Assembly: GCF_010093815.1 (NCBI RefSeq) | Contig: NW_022985567.1 | Location: 459,367-523,366 of the forward strand | From: Pseudovirgaria hyperparasitica | Taxonomy: Eukaryota; Ascomycota; Dothideomycetes; Acrospermales; Acrospermaceae | DNA length: 64,000 nt | Reading direction: 5' to 3' | In this document: positions 1-12,055 of the stretch, piece by piece | Layout of the letters: the number at the start of each line of letters is the position of its first letter | How positions within the stretch are numbered: the stretch's first letter is position 1 | The notes under the pieces: generated by a model | Told to the model about the DNA's origin: nothing | Seen by the model: only the letters and a program-made list of their open reading frames with translations | The model's database searches: none | Position numbers and translations under genes: made by a program

Positions 1-209
1 GAGACACAGTCATTCATGACGCAGGCACTACACCGTGTGATTTTTGTGAGTGCAAAGTACAATAAAACACTTATTTTCAAAATCGCAAGATGCCGACCCG
101 CAAGATGCCAATTTCGCAAGATATACACAAAACAAGCCTTCCGAAAAGCGCCGGCGAGTTGAAACCGCTTGAACGCCCACATGTCCGTCAGGTGCCCCCA
201 AACAACTAC

Positions 210-2030
210 TTATTCCCATGGCAGACTAAACGTGCCCACCCAGTCCTCCACCTCCTGCCGCAGCTGCACAATATCAGTAACGTCCTCGCCCTCGCCCAGG
301 TACTCCTTGAACGCCGCCACGCTAGCGGGATTTTTCCGCCCCTTCTCCTCCGCCGCCTCACGCGCCTGCTTGTCCACCTTAACAGCAATAGTCACGGCGC
401 GGTCCACGATATCGGCAACGCGTCTGAAGTCGTCGGCCGTGAAACCACGTGTCGTCATGGCGGGCGTGCCCATGCGGAGACCGCCGGGCTTCATGGCGGA
501 CTTGTCTCCTGGCACGGTGTTCTTGTTGCTCGCGACGCCGACGAGTTCGAGCACGCGCTCCACACGGGCGCCGTCGATGCCGCGGTCTTTCAGGTCGATC
601 AGGACAAGGTGGTTGTCCGTGCCGCCGGAGACGATCGTGTAGCCTAGGCCGCCAGCGTCTTTGGAGTTGCCTAGACGTTCCGCAAGGGCGCGCGCATTCT
701 TGAGCACGGTGTTCTGGTACTCTTTGAATTCTGGGGCTTGTGCTTGTTGGAGGGCTACGGCGAGTGCGGTGATGGTGTGGTTGTGCGGGCCGCCCTGGTG
801 GCCGGGGAAGACAGACGCATTGATGGGACCTTCGAGATCGTAGAGGGTCTCGACGCCCTTCTTGTCGGTGCTACGCACGCCTTTGCGGAAGAAGATCATG
901 GCTCCGCGTGGACCGCGCAGAGATTTGTGCGTTGTGGTGGTGACAATGTCGGCTGTCGCGAACGGCGAGGGAATCACAGACGCAGCAACAAGCCCGGAGA
1001 TATGTGCCATATCAGCCAGGAGGTATGCACCGACCTTGTTGCTGATGCTCTTCATGCGGTCGTAGTCGATCAGGCGGCTGTATGCAGATGTCCCAGCGAC
1101 GATGATCTTGGGCCTGTACAGAATTGCCTGCTCTTCTAGCTTATCATAGTCTATCAGACCCGTCTTCTCGTCTAGCCTGTACGGGTACGTCTCAAAGTAC
1201 TTTGAGACCATCGAAATCTTCTTGGTCGGAGTCTGGTATCCATGCGACAAGTGGCCACCGTGCGGAAGGTCGAGAGACATGATTCGATCATGTGTGTTGA
1301 GGAGGGCGGAGTAGGCATAAAGGTTTGCGGGAGATCCGGAGAGAGCTTGAATAGACATCAGATACAAAGACCACCACGATCGCTTCGACAGAGGTATACG
1401 CACGCTGGACGTTGACACCCCATTGTTCAGGATTCAAGTGAAATGCCTGGAGGGCGCGTTGCTGGCATAGAATCTCTGCCTGGTCAATGAATTCGTTTCC
1501 GCCGTAGTATCTAGCTCCGGGGTACCCTTCCGAGTATTTATCTGTAGCAGAAGTCTTAGCTGCTTGCGAGATTGTGTCACACGTCGAGCATACTTTGCAT
1601 AACACTGCCGAGTGCATCCAAGACCGCCTGAGAGGTAAAGTTCTCCGAGGGTATCAGGTTTATAAAATGCTTCTGCCGCCGTTTTTCCTACGTGTAGCGT
1701 GTGAGTCAGTGCGAGATTGGAGACTGTCAATTCGCATACCTTCTGGATGATATCGTAGACGGCAGGATCGGCTTCCTCGAGACGAGACGACAGCAGCTGT
1801 CATGATGTTAGTCTGGTGTTCATATTGCAGTAATTGTAGAAATTAGGACTCGCCTTATGCTGGCTATCAGAGGAAACGGAGCTTGCCATGCCCCGCCATG
1901 TTTGCCGTTGAGCAAAAAGACGACCGACTGGGGCAATGGGGGCCTGGTAGAGACGAGGACGGGCAAGGAGGGATCGTGAGGCTCGGACGCTGTTCATGAT
2001 GGCTGCCATTGCTGTCGCTGTCGCTGTCAT
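210..2030 (-). CDS. SHM1: Serine hydroxymethyltransferase, mitochondrial, 5 exons
   Basis: PLP enzyme that interconverts serine + tetrahydrofolate and glycine + methylene-THF. Exons read 2030-1854, 1796-1740, 1687-1594, 1541-1404 and 1345-210, giving 533 aa in frame. The first ~45 residues are rich in Arg/Ser/Ala with no acidic residues ([11 protein letters not shown]...), a typical mitochondrial presequence, so this is the organellar paralogue; a second Met (MASSVSSD) lies after it. Family landmarks seen are [26 protein letters not shown] and the PLP lysine in [13 protein letters not shown] (about Lys296). Splice joins restore each of these motifs exactly. The first intron uses a GC donor (AAG|GCGAGT) with a normal AG acceptor; no GT donor near it keeps the frame. 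The length fits mitochondrial SHMTs. Very confident for function; the exact start could be any of the first three in-frame Mets. Confidence 0.96.
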
Positions 2031-3796
2031 AGCAGGAAATCCGCAGGAAGATTTGGGGTTTTCTTTGGCGATGACGGCGGCAATCGGCGGCCTTGTCTCT
2101 CAGGCTCCGACATGCAAACTCCGGCGGCGGAGGATCATGCGCTAAGGTCATATCGGGACTAGACCACCGTTAAGCGAGACCCGACTCTGGACAGTCTCGT
2201 TTCCTACTCATCCTTTCCTCACCCTTTTCGCTTTTCTCTTTTCTTCTTCACACAACTAATTCCAATATGATGAGATGGCTTCCACGACAGCTGCATCCTC
2301 TCGCCTTCACGGGTGAGGGTGCTGTTGACATGTTCCGGGCCCGCTTCACCACCTTTTGAGGAACAGTTTGAATTGACCTGATTGGAATCTTCCTGTTGTG
2401 TTCGTTCCTCGACATCTTGGGGGCATCGGAGGACATGGTCATGGACATGGACATTGACATGGTGTGGTACTCGTCGCCCGCGCTGCTCGACTTGCATTAT
2501 TCCTGCTACACATGCTATTCCTCGCGCTGGCTTTGTCTTTTTGCGGGCGCAATCATGTATGTTACGTTCAATTTAGTCCGTCTCTTCTTCACCTCCTCAT
2601 CCATCAACCGACGTGGACGCGCCCGTAGAGTTGACCAGCTGGCTGTACGTTTACGAGCACGCTCGTCTGTCGACGCATTAGCAGGGAGACATTTATGAGA
2701 ACAGCTTCTTGTTCGTTGATGACTTCCTCACAGCATGTCGGCAGCGTGCTATCATCGCTGTGGAGTGGCATATTTGTGCCTCGTAGCATCTATCCAGATG
2801 GCTTCCTTCATCCACGACCAGCGTTTGTCTCGGTGCTTCGTTCCAGCAGACACCATTCACGGTGCGCCGTCAATCAACACCACAGTTGCCAGGACATGGA
2901 CAGAGAATCTAGAGCGACTTGGCGCGTGTTCCTCTGGCGGATGCACCAGCACCAGCGCCGGCACGAGCAAACGGCCGTAAATCATGGTCGTTTTCGTTAT
3001 TCTTGGTATGTAGCGGATGTCCAGTGGTGCTGGATCGATCCCACGGTGCCGGATTCTTAGCCTTAACCAGTCTCCATAAGCAAAAGTGGTGGTGGTGGTG
3101 GTATTGGTAGGATAGTTGTGGACTTGTAGTGGTACCTTGGACCTTCCTTTCTGCACCTTCCTTTCTCAATAGCCGGAATCCTTTCCTGATCCTTCCACCG
3201 TCTCGTCGTGCATCTGCATCTGCATCTGCATCGGCACCTCCACATTCACATTCACCCTCACCCTCACCTTCACCTTCACTTGCATACCAGTATCCGCCAT
3301 TGACCCTCCTCCACCTTGCAACTATAAACTCACAACTATACACTTCACGTTCGGTCTGCCTCGCTCAATGCTCCGCTCGCAAAGCTTCCTCTCCTACCAG
3401 TCTCCACCAACACTTCAACCAATACCTTCGAGACCTTCGAGACCTTTGAGACCTTTGAGCTACATGACCTTCCTTACTCTCTCAGTCTAGAGCCGTTCGG
3501 CCCTCTTATCCTGCTGCACCTGCACGTCATTCGTAGAGAGACTTGTGACAACTAGGTATGTCTGCATCTATATACACTGATTCGGCATGCCTACGAAAAC
3601 GATTACACATCATTGGCCATTCACCCGTTCCCTGTATCCGCTTATTGCCACAAGGCGGCTGAGGCTTCCTGCGCTTGTTCGTCGAGGCGATCCACTGTAC
3701 CAGGGATTCACCGATCGTCTGGTAGCCGCGGTCTTTGTCGCTGATCATTAACGTGCCAATAATCCCATTAACTGACAATACTGCTAGGAATCCAGC
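2031..3796. other. Intergenic region with short low-complexity repeats; promoter of the 3.8 kb gene
   Basis: No coding region that I can support. Short ORFs exist on both strands, including a Met/Asp-rich stretch near 2432-2465, but none shows a recognisable family or a splice-consistent extension. Simple repeats: GGT units near 3090, GCATCT units near 3208-3230, CTCACC/TTCACC units near 3245-3280, and four copies of a GAGACCTTYGA-like unit at about 3426-3462. The CT-rich block 3300-3520 followed by a gene is typical of filamentous-fungal promoters. Confidence 0.5.
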
Positions 3797-5080
3797 ATGG
3801 CGGCTCCACCTGCGTCCAAGAGAGCCTCGCTTCGCCTCGCTCATATACCTCCACCACACCCTCTGGTCTCTCGTCAATCCAGTCCTGAGCTTGGCGATAC
3901 TTTCTTCCACCCGAGCCCTATCTCTCTATTCTCCGCTTCCGGAAGACCATTACGCAAAACTGCCGGAAAGAAGCCCATCCATCCTCAGTACGTAGACTCT
4001 ACTTCACTTGTCGACGACCTCGAAGGTTTTAGCGATATGGATCGAGACACTGAGTTGGACACCGTGACCTCCGATGAGGACGTTCGACCGCGCAAGACGG
4101 TGAAGAAAGCTTCAAGGAAGCGAAAGCGATCACCGTCTCCTCCACCAGCCCCACCGCTCTCTCCAATACATTCCGACGTCGATGAAGTGGATTCTAGCGA
4201 CAGCTACAGCCACTCAGATAGTCAACCTGTGACTCCGATTGATGCTCCCCCCATGCTTTCATTGACATTCAATGTCCCCAAAGGCTTCACAGGACCTTTT
4301 GTTGTACAATTGGATCCTAGCATGCTCATGAGTAATTCACCTTTCCCCTATGCGCGGAGCCTGGACACCCCATGCACCAAGGTCGCTCGCCATACTCAGA
4401 GCTCAAAACTGTCATCTGAATCACCGACTGGATTCATGACCTTGCCTCCAGAGCTGCGTAACAAGATATACCGCATGCTGTTCCTAGCCAAGGATGACTT
4501 CAAATTCTGGCACCCGGATAACTTCTGCCGATCCGCGACTTTTCTAAGCACCTGTAAGCAGATTCACCAGGAAGGCACAGGCATCCTTTACGGCGAGAAT
4601 ACGTTCTGCTTCGAACGAAGCCGTCATATGCGAGGACAGTACTGGTCTGCTCAACGCAAGGAGATTGGCTACAAGGATATGCGTCGCTTTCTGACGGATA
4701 TCGGGCCTCGTAACCTTGCTGCTATTCGCAAACTCTCCATCACCTTGGAAGACGCAAATCCTTCCTCGGCACCGCACGAGTACGACGCCGAATCCCGCCG
4801 CTTCGTGCATGACGAGCATCTCTTTGAGTGTCTTCGCCAGCTTGCTCGAGGTGCTCAATTGAAATGGCTTCGTCTCTCGTTTCAGGGACGCAGACGTGTC
4901 GGCATGGGCGACCATCAGTTTGTGGGCATCTTGAAGACAATTAGGACCGACAAACTCGACATCACGCCCAACCCACGCTACTCATACCATTCCTCGTTCT
5001 CGAAGATCGACTTCAGCCTCGAACTGAGCCTGAAACGCAGACTTGTCCGCAAAGAAAAGCTGTACGAGAATGCCAACTGA
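3797..5080 (+). CDS. 2EXR/F-box-like domain protein with basic nuclear signal, single exon, 427 aa
   Basis: Uncharacterised fungal protein. Residues 1-100 are Ser/Pro-rich and then acidic; residues 102-113 contain a cluster of Lys/Arg (KKASRKRKR) followed by SPSPPP, a likely nuclear localisation signal with proline-directed phosphosites. Residues 216-229 read LPPELRNKIYRMLF, the signature of the F-box-like/2EXR domains widespread in Pezizomycotina, followed by the usual 'STCKQIHQEGTGILYGENTF' type of block around residue 255. That part of the family is often a protein-interaction module, but partners are unknown here. The ATG at 3797 is the first in frame and follows a CT-rich leader. The real gene status is well supported by codon structure and the domain; the function is not known. 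Confidence 0.85.
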   Translation: MAAPPASKRASLRLAHIPPPHPLVSRQSSPELGDTFFHPSPISLFSASGRPLRKTAGKKPIHPQYVDSTSLVDDLEGFSDMDRDTELDTVTSDEDVRPRKTVKKASRKRKRSPSPPPAPPLSPIHSDVDEVDSSDSYSHSDSQPVTPIDAPPMLSLTFNVPKGFTGPFVVQLDPSMLMSNSPFPYARSLDTPCTKVARHTQSSKLSSESPTGFMTLPPELRNKIYRMLFLAKDDFKFWHPDNFCRSATFLSTCKQIHQEGTGILYGENTFCFERSRHMRGQYWSAQRKEIGYKDMRRFLTDIGPRNLAAIRKLSITLEDANPSSAPHEYDAESRRFVHDEHLFECLRQLARGAQLKWLRLSFQGRRRVGMGDHQFVGILKTIRTDKLDITPNPRYSYHSSFSKIDFSLELSLKRRLVRKEKLYENAN

Positions 5081-8000
5081 AAGACGTCATTCATGTGAAT
5101 TACATTGTAGTCTCTCCCCAACACTCAGTAACATTCTTGACGGAGCTAGAATGCATATTGACGTGGACAATGGGTGTCACTCGGCATCCTTCACCTCTCT
5201 TCTTTTGGCGTCTGCGGACTTGACATTATAGAGGGTATACCTTTGGCTTTCATCTTTAGGGCGGAGTTCACGGTCTCACTGAAGACAGTGTGTCGACTCA
5301 ACATATGTATTTGGTGCATGATAAAGGATCATGTTAGCATTGGCGTTCGGGTGTCGATTTAAGGCGGTACATTAGGATGGCATCTCACGGCGTACTGACA
5401 CGGTCCAGGTGTGGAGCCGGAAAAATAAGTCATTGTATCGACTGACTGAGGAGCATAGCTAGCAATGGGAGATTCCACTCTGTGGCCAGCACAAGACCCA
5501 AGAACGAAGGAAATGAAGATTCTCAGTCGATTGTAGCATAGGTAGCAGTAGCTCAACATGTGGCATATCAAGACCTTTAAGGTGTCTTTTAGGTTCTTGT
5601 GGCTTTGACCGTCGTTCGACTGACCTCTTTGCCGACGTATGTGTATGCCAGTGTGTTGATCATACGGCCCGAGTGCTCACCTACAAGACTTACGAGACCT
5701 GACAATCGATTCGTCGACCGCGTGCCTAGTCCTGGTCACGCTTTCTACATGTCATACCTTTCCAAGTCTTCCAGACAGCCATGTCTGGCGTCTGTGGGGA
5801 TTGTCCCGTCGGCTATTGGAGTCTGTGTGTCTATGCCGTCTAGCTACAGGTATACAAGCATACAGTACCAGGAACACACACACATATATATGCACAGTTC
5901 TGCTGTGCTTCTGACCCGTACAAACAAACGCATATTCTATCATCGTAATCATCACTTCGTAGCTATTCCTGCCCCTGTACGTGTCCAACTAGATCAAGCA
6001 AGGAAGAATGCTCATTGGCTTTGGAGCTGTGTAGACGGCGTGGCGGCGTGGTCGTGGTGGGTATTTGGAGATTGGGTTATGAGTGATGAGATGTGATGAG
6101 ATTTAGGTATAGTTAGGTATAGATACAGGTACGGTATAATCGACGGATCGTATACGATGCTGGGCTGCGTTGTGTATGTAGTACGTATGGTGGATAGTTT
6201 GGGTTGGATCACGGGTATGCGAATGTCGAGTACGGTTCTGAATATCGAGTCAATGTAATGAAATGGTAGTGCAAAAAGTAATCTTGACTACCACTGGGAT
6301 AAATGGCGACGAGTAAATACCCTTTTCGGGCGTTGGAGTGTGAAGGACGATGGTTTGGCTGATGACTTGCTTCTGCGCATTATACCACTTTACTTGGATA
6401 AGTCTTTACGGATCCTATCACCACAGTCAAAAAGCGCAACCTGGTTCTGTCGATGGATGGATAGATGTGAGCAGTATTTATCCATTGATCGATCTCAGCA
6501 TGAGCACAGAGCAACTGTTCCGTCCATCAGACTACTCCGTACGCGACAAGAGGCTTCGTTTCTACGCCCAGCTCTTGCGAGAACGCCGTATTCAGCTCAT
6601 TTGCTCATACTCTAAAAGAGCTGGTAAGATCAAGGGGAATACCCCTGAAGATCCTCGAAAACCCCGGATGAGTGGGCTTACTGGAAAGCGTGAAGCATGT
6701 TCCTGTCGTCGCTTTTGGGCACGAAGGTCCAGATGTTACGGTAGAAAGCAAGCCAGCACCATAATCTCAGCGTGGAATTGTGCGTTCAGTGGGAACACAG
6801 AGTCCAGTACGGCTTCTGGTCGATCTACATTATCCTCGTGCATGGATGTGTCTGTTGAGAGTGTTCTCCTGGATCGACAGCTCCTGGCAGAATCCTGTCT
6901 GCATTGTGCGTCCTTCAAAGACAAACCATGGACAACCTTGGAAAGTCATGAAGGGAGGCAGTGAGTCACTTGAGAGAAAGACCGGTAGTTGCCCATGGGA
7001 CTTGCGCGCTGGGGACACGTTGCTTGGGAGGTCTGAGCGACATGCCGGGAAAAATGGTTGGTGCGGTGCGTACGAACGAACCATGACGTCAAGGTGAGTC
7101 GATGAGTGAGAAGATGAATTGATGAGGTGGTCGATGCGTAAGTACTCAGGTCCACTACAGTATATCAGTATGAATGTCACCAGTGATGAACGCACACCAC
7201 CAAGGGTGGCATCTATGGGGAACGTCTGTTGATCGCGGGGTTGGCCGATATCCGCCTATCTTGGCATGCAGACGAGAGTGTGTGCGTGCAGTCTTGCGCG
7301 ATATTTTACGACGGTTGTTTCCGCTATATCATCTATACAGTATATTCGAAATTCTGGTAGGCTCAGATGGACAGAAGATGCAGTGATCATGGTGTAATAT
7401 GACTATGACCAGGTATTGATCATTGCGAGGGGTATGTTTCATGGTACTCATTCGTAGCTGTCAGGGAGTCGGACACAGACGTGGTCAGACCATTAGATCC
7501 TTTTGTAGCCGTGGAATTTTTTCGAGCCCACATAATCAGAATCTGGGTCAAGGTTGATTCTAAAAAAAGAACGGGAAGTCACAACGAGGATGCCCTACAC
7601 GGTCCGTACTATACCTCACTAGGTATGTCGAGTAGGTAGTGGATGGCAAAAGCTGTGCTGGCTATTCATCGGGTTGCGGTTTCAGATCGGTGTGTTTCGC
7701 AACGAGAGATGATCTGACTTCTCACCAGACAGGACCGATTAGGACAGGACTGGAGATTTGGTAGGAGTGTATTATTACTGCTGATGATGTGATATGTTGC
7801 ATGATCTATAAAGACTGCGGCGTGGTTGTGGCCAGTAGACCTCGTATCCTCGGAAGATCGTCGTATACGAGACCGAAGTGACAGGGAAATGTCATCACAT
7901 GGATAGCTAGTATTATCATTGTCAGTTCAATGCTGAGTAAATGGTAGATACACGCATCTCGACAACGTTAGAGTGTGAAAAAGAGATGGCGAGAAGTTTT

Positions 8001-11000
8001 GTTGGCGTGTGACCGCCCTGGTGCGAGGTGTATGTAAGGTTATATCGCCGTCGCACGGCTAACGAAGGTCAGGCAGTACCACCGTCTTGCGACGATTGCA
8101 TTACTTTGGTACGACCAAGTGTAGCTCTGGCACTTGTACTCAAAATGCAGGATTAGTACGAGGATAGTCTGCAGTAGCAGAATCGCTTTGAGATGCCTCC
8201 AAATCATCTCATGATGTTTGATGATGATGATGACGATGATTATGAGTAGACCATGGATGCAAGGGGCCCTACCATGCAATAAGAACCACACAGTAGGCGA
8301 TATCGGCATCGGCATCGGCAACGTTGGAGAGCAAGAAGTTGGAATGTTGGAGTAATTAACCTGGAATGAATGATTACAGTAATGGAGAGGAGCGGCCGAT
8401 CATGCCGCTTCGTGCGGAATATCCATTAGTGCCAAGCCAGCCGCGGCAAGTGAAAGTGCTTGGCCTACCTTAATAATGCCCTCACGTTTGCCCCGACGAT
8501 ACGGCTGTCTCAGATAGGCCGAGGGGTGGGTTTGTGATTCGTAGAGCGGGGATTTATCGTTTTCGTATTGGCATTTGATTTGATCGCAACATGTATGAGC
8601 ATCTGATCTTCAGCTGGCGGCCTGTCTGCCCGCACAATGGGCATCGGTTGGTGCAAAATCGATCTCGGCCGACCAAATACGAAGGGGATTCTGTGGCGTT
8701 GGCAGCCAGGTCTCGCCAAACTGTTCCCTCGTGTCAGCTATTAAGGTAAGAGGCTTAACTGGAATTCAGGAGCCTTGGCAGAGCCTTGGAATATGTTGGT
8801 CGAATTGTATATAAGTAGTGCAAGCCATGGATCGGAGGCGGTAGCAGTTGTGTAGTCTTGGAGAGCCGGGGGGCCCGTAGCCTGATGAGAAGACACAAAT
8901 CGAGCCATGCCCACCACCCACTACGAATTGCGTGGACTCGTGTGGAGAAGACCGGCACTGAAAATACGGGCAGGCATTAAGGCCAGGTTGCAGTTGTGGG
9001 GAGATCGGACAGTGAGAGTGTTGAGAGTGCATGTTGGAATATGCTTAAGAGCTTATCTGGTACCCTGTGCTGTTCCGCTTATTAGTTGATGAGACGGCCC
9101 CAAAAAAGCCGGTCGTGGGTTTTAAGCTACCCGCCAACCTTAAAAGAAGGTCGGTCCGACACAGTCATGATCCTGGTAGCGAGTTCCAAGTGATCATGTT
9201 CCAAGCCCTTGCTATGGCTGCTTCAAGCTTAGGTCAAGCCCGAGTCCGTGTACTACACAAAGTACTACGTACTGGTGATGGCAAGCTGACGATGCTTGCG
9301 AACGCTCCATGAGCTGCCGTACTCCTCCAAGATTTGTATGTCAATGTAATGCCAGCTTATGATGACGCGGCCGGTAGATGGATGCTCATATCCCCACTCG
9401 AACGACCAGGCAGCTTGAAGCTTGAAGAGACTTGCGATGGGGGATCGCGATGGATCAAAGCGGATCATGTCGCTGACACTTACGAGAAGGCAGGACGCAA
9501 AGTGGAGCTTGGCCTCGAAATCTCTGCCAGAGGCTTGCAACTTGCGTAGACCTCAACGGAGCACGAGACCAAAGGAGGTTAAGGCTTGTCACGTACACGT
9601 CTACCAAGATAGCTTGGGATCTTGATCTTGTGGGGACGACGACGCGTAGAGTGTTGATGAATGATCGAGACTGACCTTGTCACCTCAGATGGCTGACTCG
9701 TTCTCTGGGACCTCCGTATTGTGGTTGGAGAAATTAAGCATCGTGTGCTTATCTGCGGGAGGCCTACGGCACCTTGTGCGTCGTCGCAACGTTAAGTGGT
9801 GCTGTGGAGCCAAGCGAACACCTTCCCATTACTTTACCTCGATTCTCACATTCTAGAAGAAGGCGATGCTGTTTAGCATTTGGCGATGGGGTAGATGGTG
9901 ATAAGTCTTTGCAAGCATGACCCGTCAAGATTGTTGAGAGCAGCAATATCATAGCCACAACATGGGCGGTGTATGGTTATTATGGTAGCTTGGCTTGCTG
10001 ACATGGATATCTTGGATGCGCTCGGCCCGTTCGACTGTGACAGACAGGCGTTGTTCTGGCTACTCCGCCCCAGTATGTCTAGGCAGCAGGTTGCTGGACA
10101 CGGCAGAAGTATCATCGGAAAATGACAGTATCAGTTCCGCTGCAATGGGTGGGACGAGCGAATTACGGGAGTAGGAATGAATTAGGTCAATATGGTGGTA
10201 ATGTGGCATTCTCCATGGGCGAATGGTCTCTTTGCCCAGGACTTGGCTCGGGGGCGTTAGCATAGTGCCAAGAGCAACGAAGGCTTGTGTATGATATTAG
10301 AGATCAGGATATCTTGGAAGCGTCCGTTTAGAGTTATGAGGTTGCGAAGCAGTGAGCACTAGCAGACGCCGCCTTACCACGGTTGCTCTCGCTTCTAAGC
10401 TTGATGCCCGTTATATGAAAGACTTATAAATGTTCATGTTGGAAGCTACTCTGCCATACACCTCGAGCCCCCCCCAAACGGTCGTCCTGACTCTCTTACA
10501 TATTGCGTCTCTTACTCAACATGCACAGAATCTCATGCTTCCAGCAAAGCGCTAATGTATCTATTATATCAGAAAAGGGTACAAGGAGTAGCAGGAGGTT
10601 GCTAGTGAATAAAACCTGTCCCTGTGTGCCGTCTGGTAACGCACATTCCTTTTAGCAGCCTCGCACGGTGCATATGATTAGTCTCTGTATCCCTTATTGC
10701 CCTAATTGCTTTGCCGGGATATCTACGCTGTGCCGTACAGATACCGTCAGATCTGTTCACGGGAACAGGCGCAGTCCAGGGAGCAGTTTAACAGGGGGAG
10801 GCGAGGACCAGAAAGGAGGCGTACAGGAGAGAGTCATGACAGGCTTGTAACAGTAACAGTGTCTTCGACTCTTGAGGATGCAACGGTGAGATAATGCCGA
10901 CAGAAAGCTTGTCCCGAGCTTTTCGCGAATGCGCAAGTGTGTTTGTTAGGTGATCCATCGATATGGGTGCCGCTTGGCGCTGAGAAAGCCGGAGACGGAC

Positions 11001-12055
11001 AAAAGCCAAGCCACCAGAAGCTACGACAAGCGTCCCCTCCCAAACTCACACACCTCACCCCCCCCCCTCCCTCTCTCTCTCACGGCCCCCCTTACTTACC
11101 ACCTTAGCAGCCCCGAAGCCCCCAAAAACTGCCCAAGCCGTAAGCCCCAAAGCCCCCCAAAGCCCCAAAGCCCCCAAAGCCCTAAAGCCCACCAGCCGTC
11201 CACAAGCTTCAAAGGGGATGTGAGGGGAGGGGTCCTCCGTTAGGTAAGTCGAGTCAGGTCCTAACTATTATTATTACTATATACGAGCAACATGCCGGCA
11301 CGCACTACTCTTCCCTTCTGAAAATTGCTATTACACTCTCTTGCGGCGCTGTTCGGCTTCGATTACTCCAGGGCTGACGTTCAAAAAAGCTTCTCGTCAA
11401 TGTGTCCTGCGATTCGTCCGTCTCGTTTTCTATATTTGTTCTAGCAACTACAGCCTCGCACTGCTTCAATTCCAAGCTTCCCATATTCTTGCACACTAAA
11501 ATCGCATACGACGCATCCGCTTGAGCCAACAATACCAACGCCCAACGAAAACACTGGGTTTCACTCCTCCGTTGTGTTAAAGAGCAGTGGGACTTTTCAG
11601 GGCCCTGTCATATCTTCACTCGCGTGTTTGAAGCGTGGAGCTGCGTCGTTGTCCAAATCAACTTTACTCGTACTGCGCCGCCATAACCAATAAATACACC
11701 ACAACGTCTTCTCTATTTTTATTTAGACTCGTCAGTCTTCAGCTGCGATCGGCTTAGTCATATAACTTTCAGGCCGGTAGGTAACCATTGCACGGCTTTT
11801 CCTATTACCTTTTCTCCGCCCTTCACATACCCAGCTCCGAACCGTCTTCTTTACCGCCCGCACTACGCAGTCGAAGTTGCCCCAAACATCGAAACACAGT
11901 CTCTATCATATCGATCCTACTGTGCTCCATTCATCTCAGCTTCAAGCATTCTCACACCCTCCTCAAGACTTTCCACGCCTGTTAACACTATAACTTGCGC
12001 AGAGCTTCTGTAACCGTCCTTTCGGTCGACGCGCCGCACGCGTACCACTTTTCAA
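5081..12055. other. 6.97-kb region without a supportable gene, upstream of the WOPR regulator
   Basis: The longest gene-free interval in the window. ORFs up to 204 codons occur (for example 6350-6964 on the + strand) but they lack recognisable domains, carry no splice-consistent partners and look like chance frames. I found no tRNA, rRNA or transposon signature. Base composition is not conspicuously AT-rich, so it does not look like heavily RIP-mutated repeat DNA. The last ~700 bases (11300-12055) are pyrimidine-rich and are probably the promoter and 5' leader of the gene at 12056. A C-rich tandem repeat lies at 11141-11190. Confidence 0.55.
11141..11190. repeat. Imperfect AAGCCCC(C) short tandem repeat
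   Basis: About six imperfect copies of a 7-9 nt unit (AAAGCCCC with 0-2 extra C) stand side by side in an otherwise C-rich segment starting near 11050. It lies about 0.9 kb before the WOPR gene start. Confidence 0.8.

Noticed and set aside
90-1139. Long + strand ORFs across the first kilobase
   Set aside because: They are the antisense of the SHMT gene; the minus-strand product is clear.
2396-2698. 100-codon + frame beginning with a Met/Asp-rich run that recalls copper-transporter N-termini
   Set aside because: No matching transmembrane pattern (MxxxM, GxxxG) follows, and no splice-consistent extension was found.
6350-6964. 204-codon + frame
   Set aside because: No domain and no coding-like conservation cue; probably chance in gene-free DNA.
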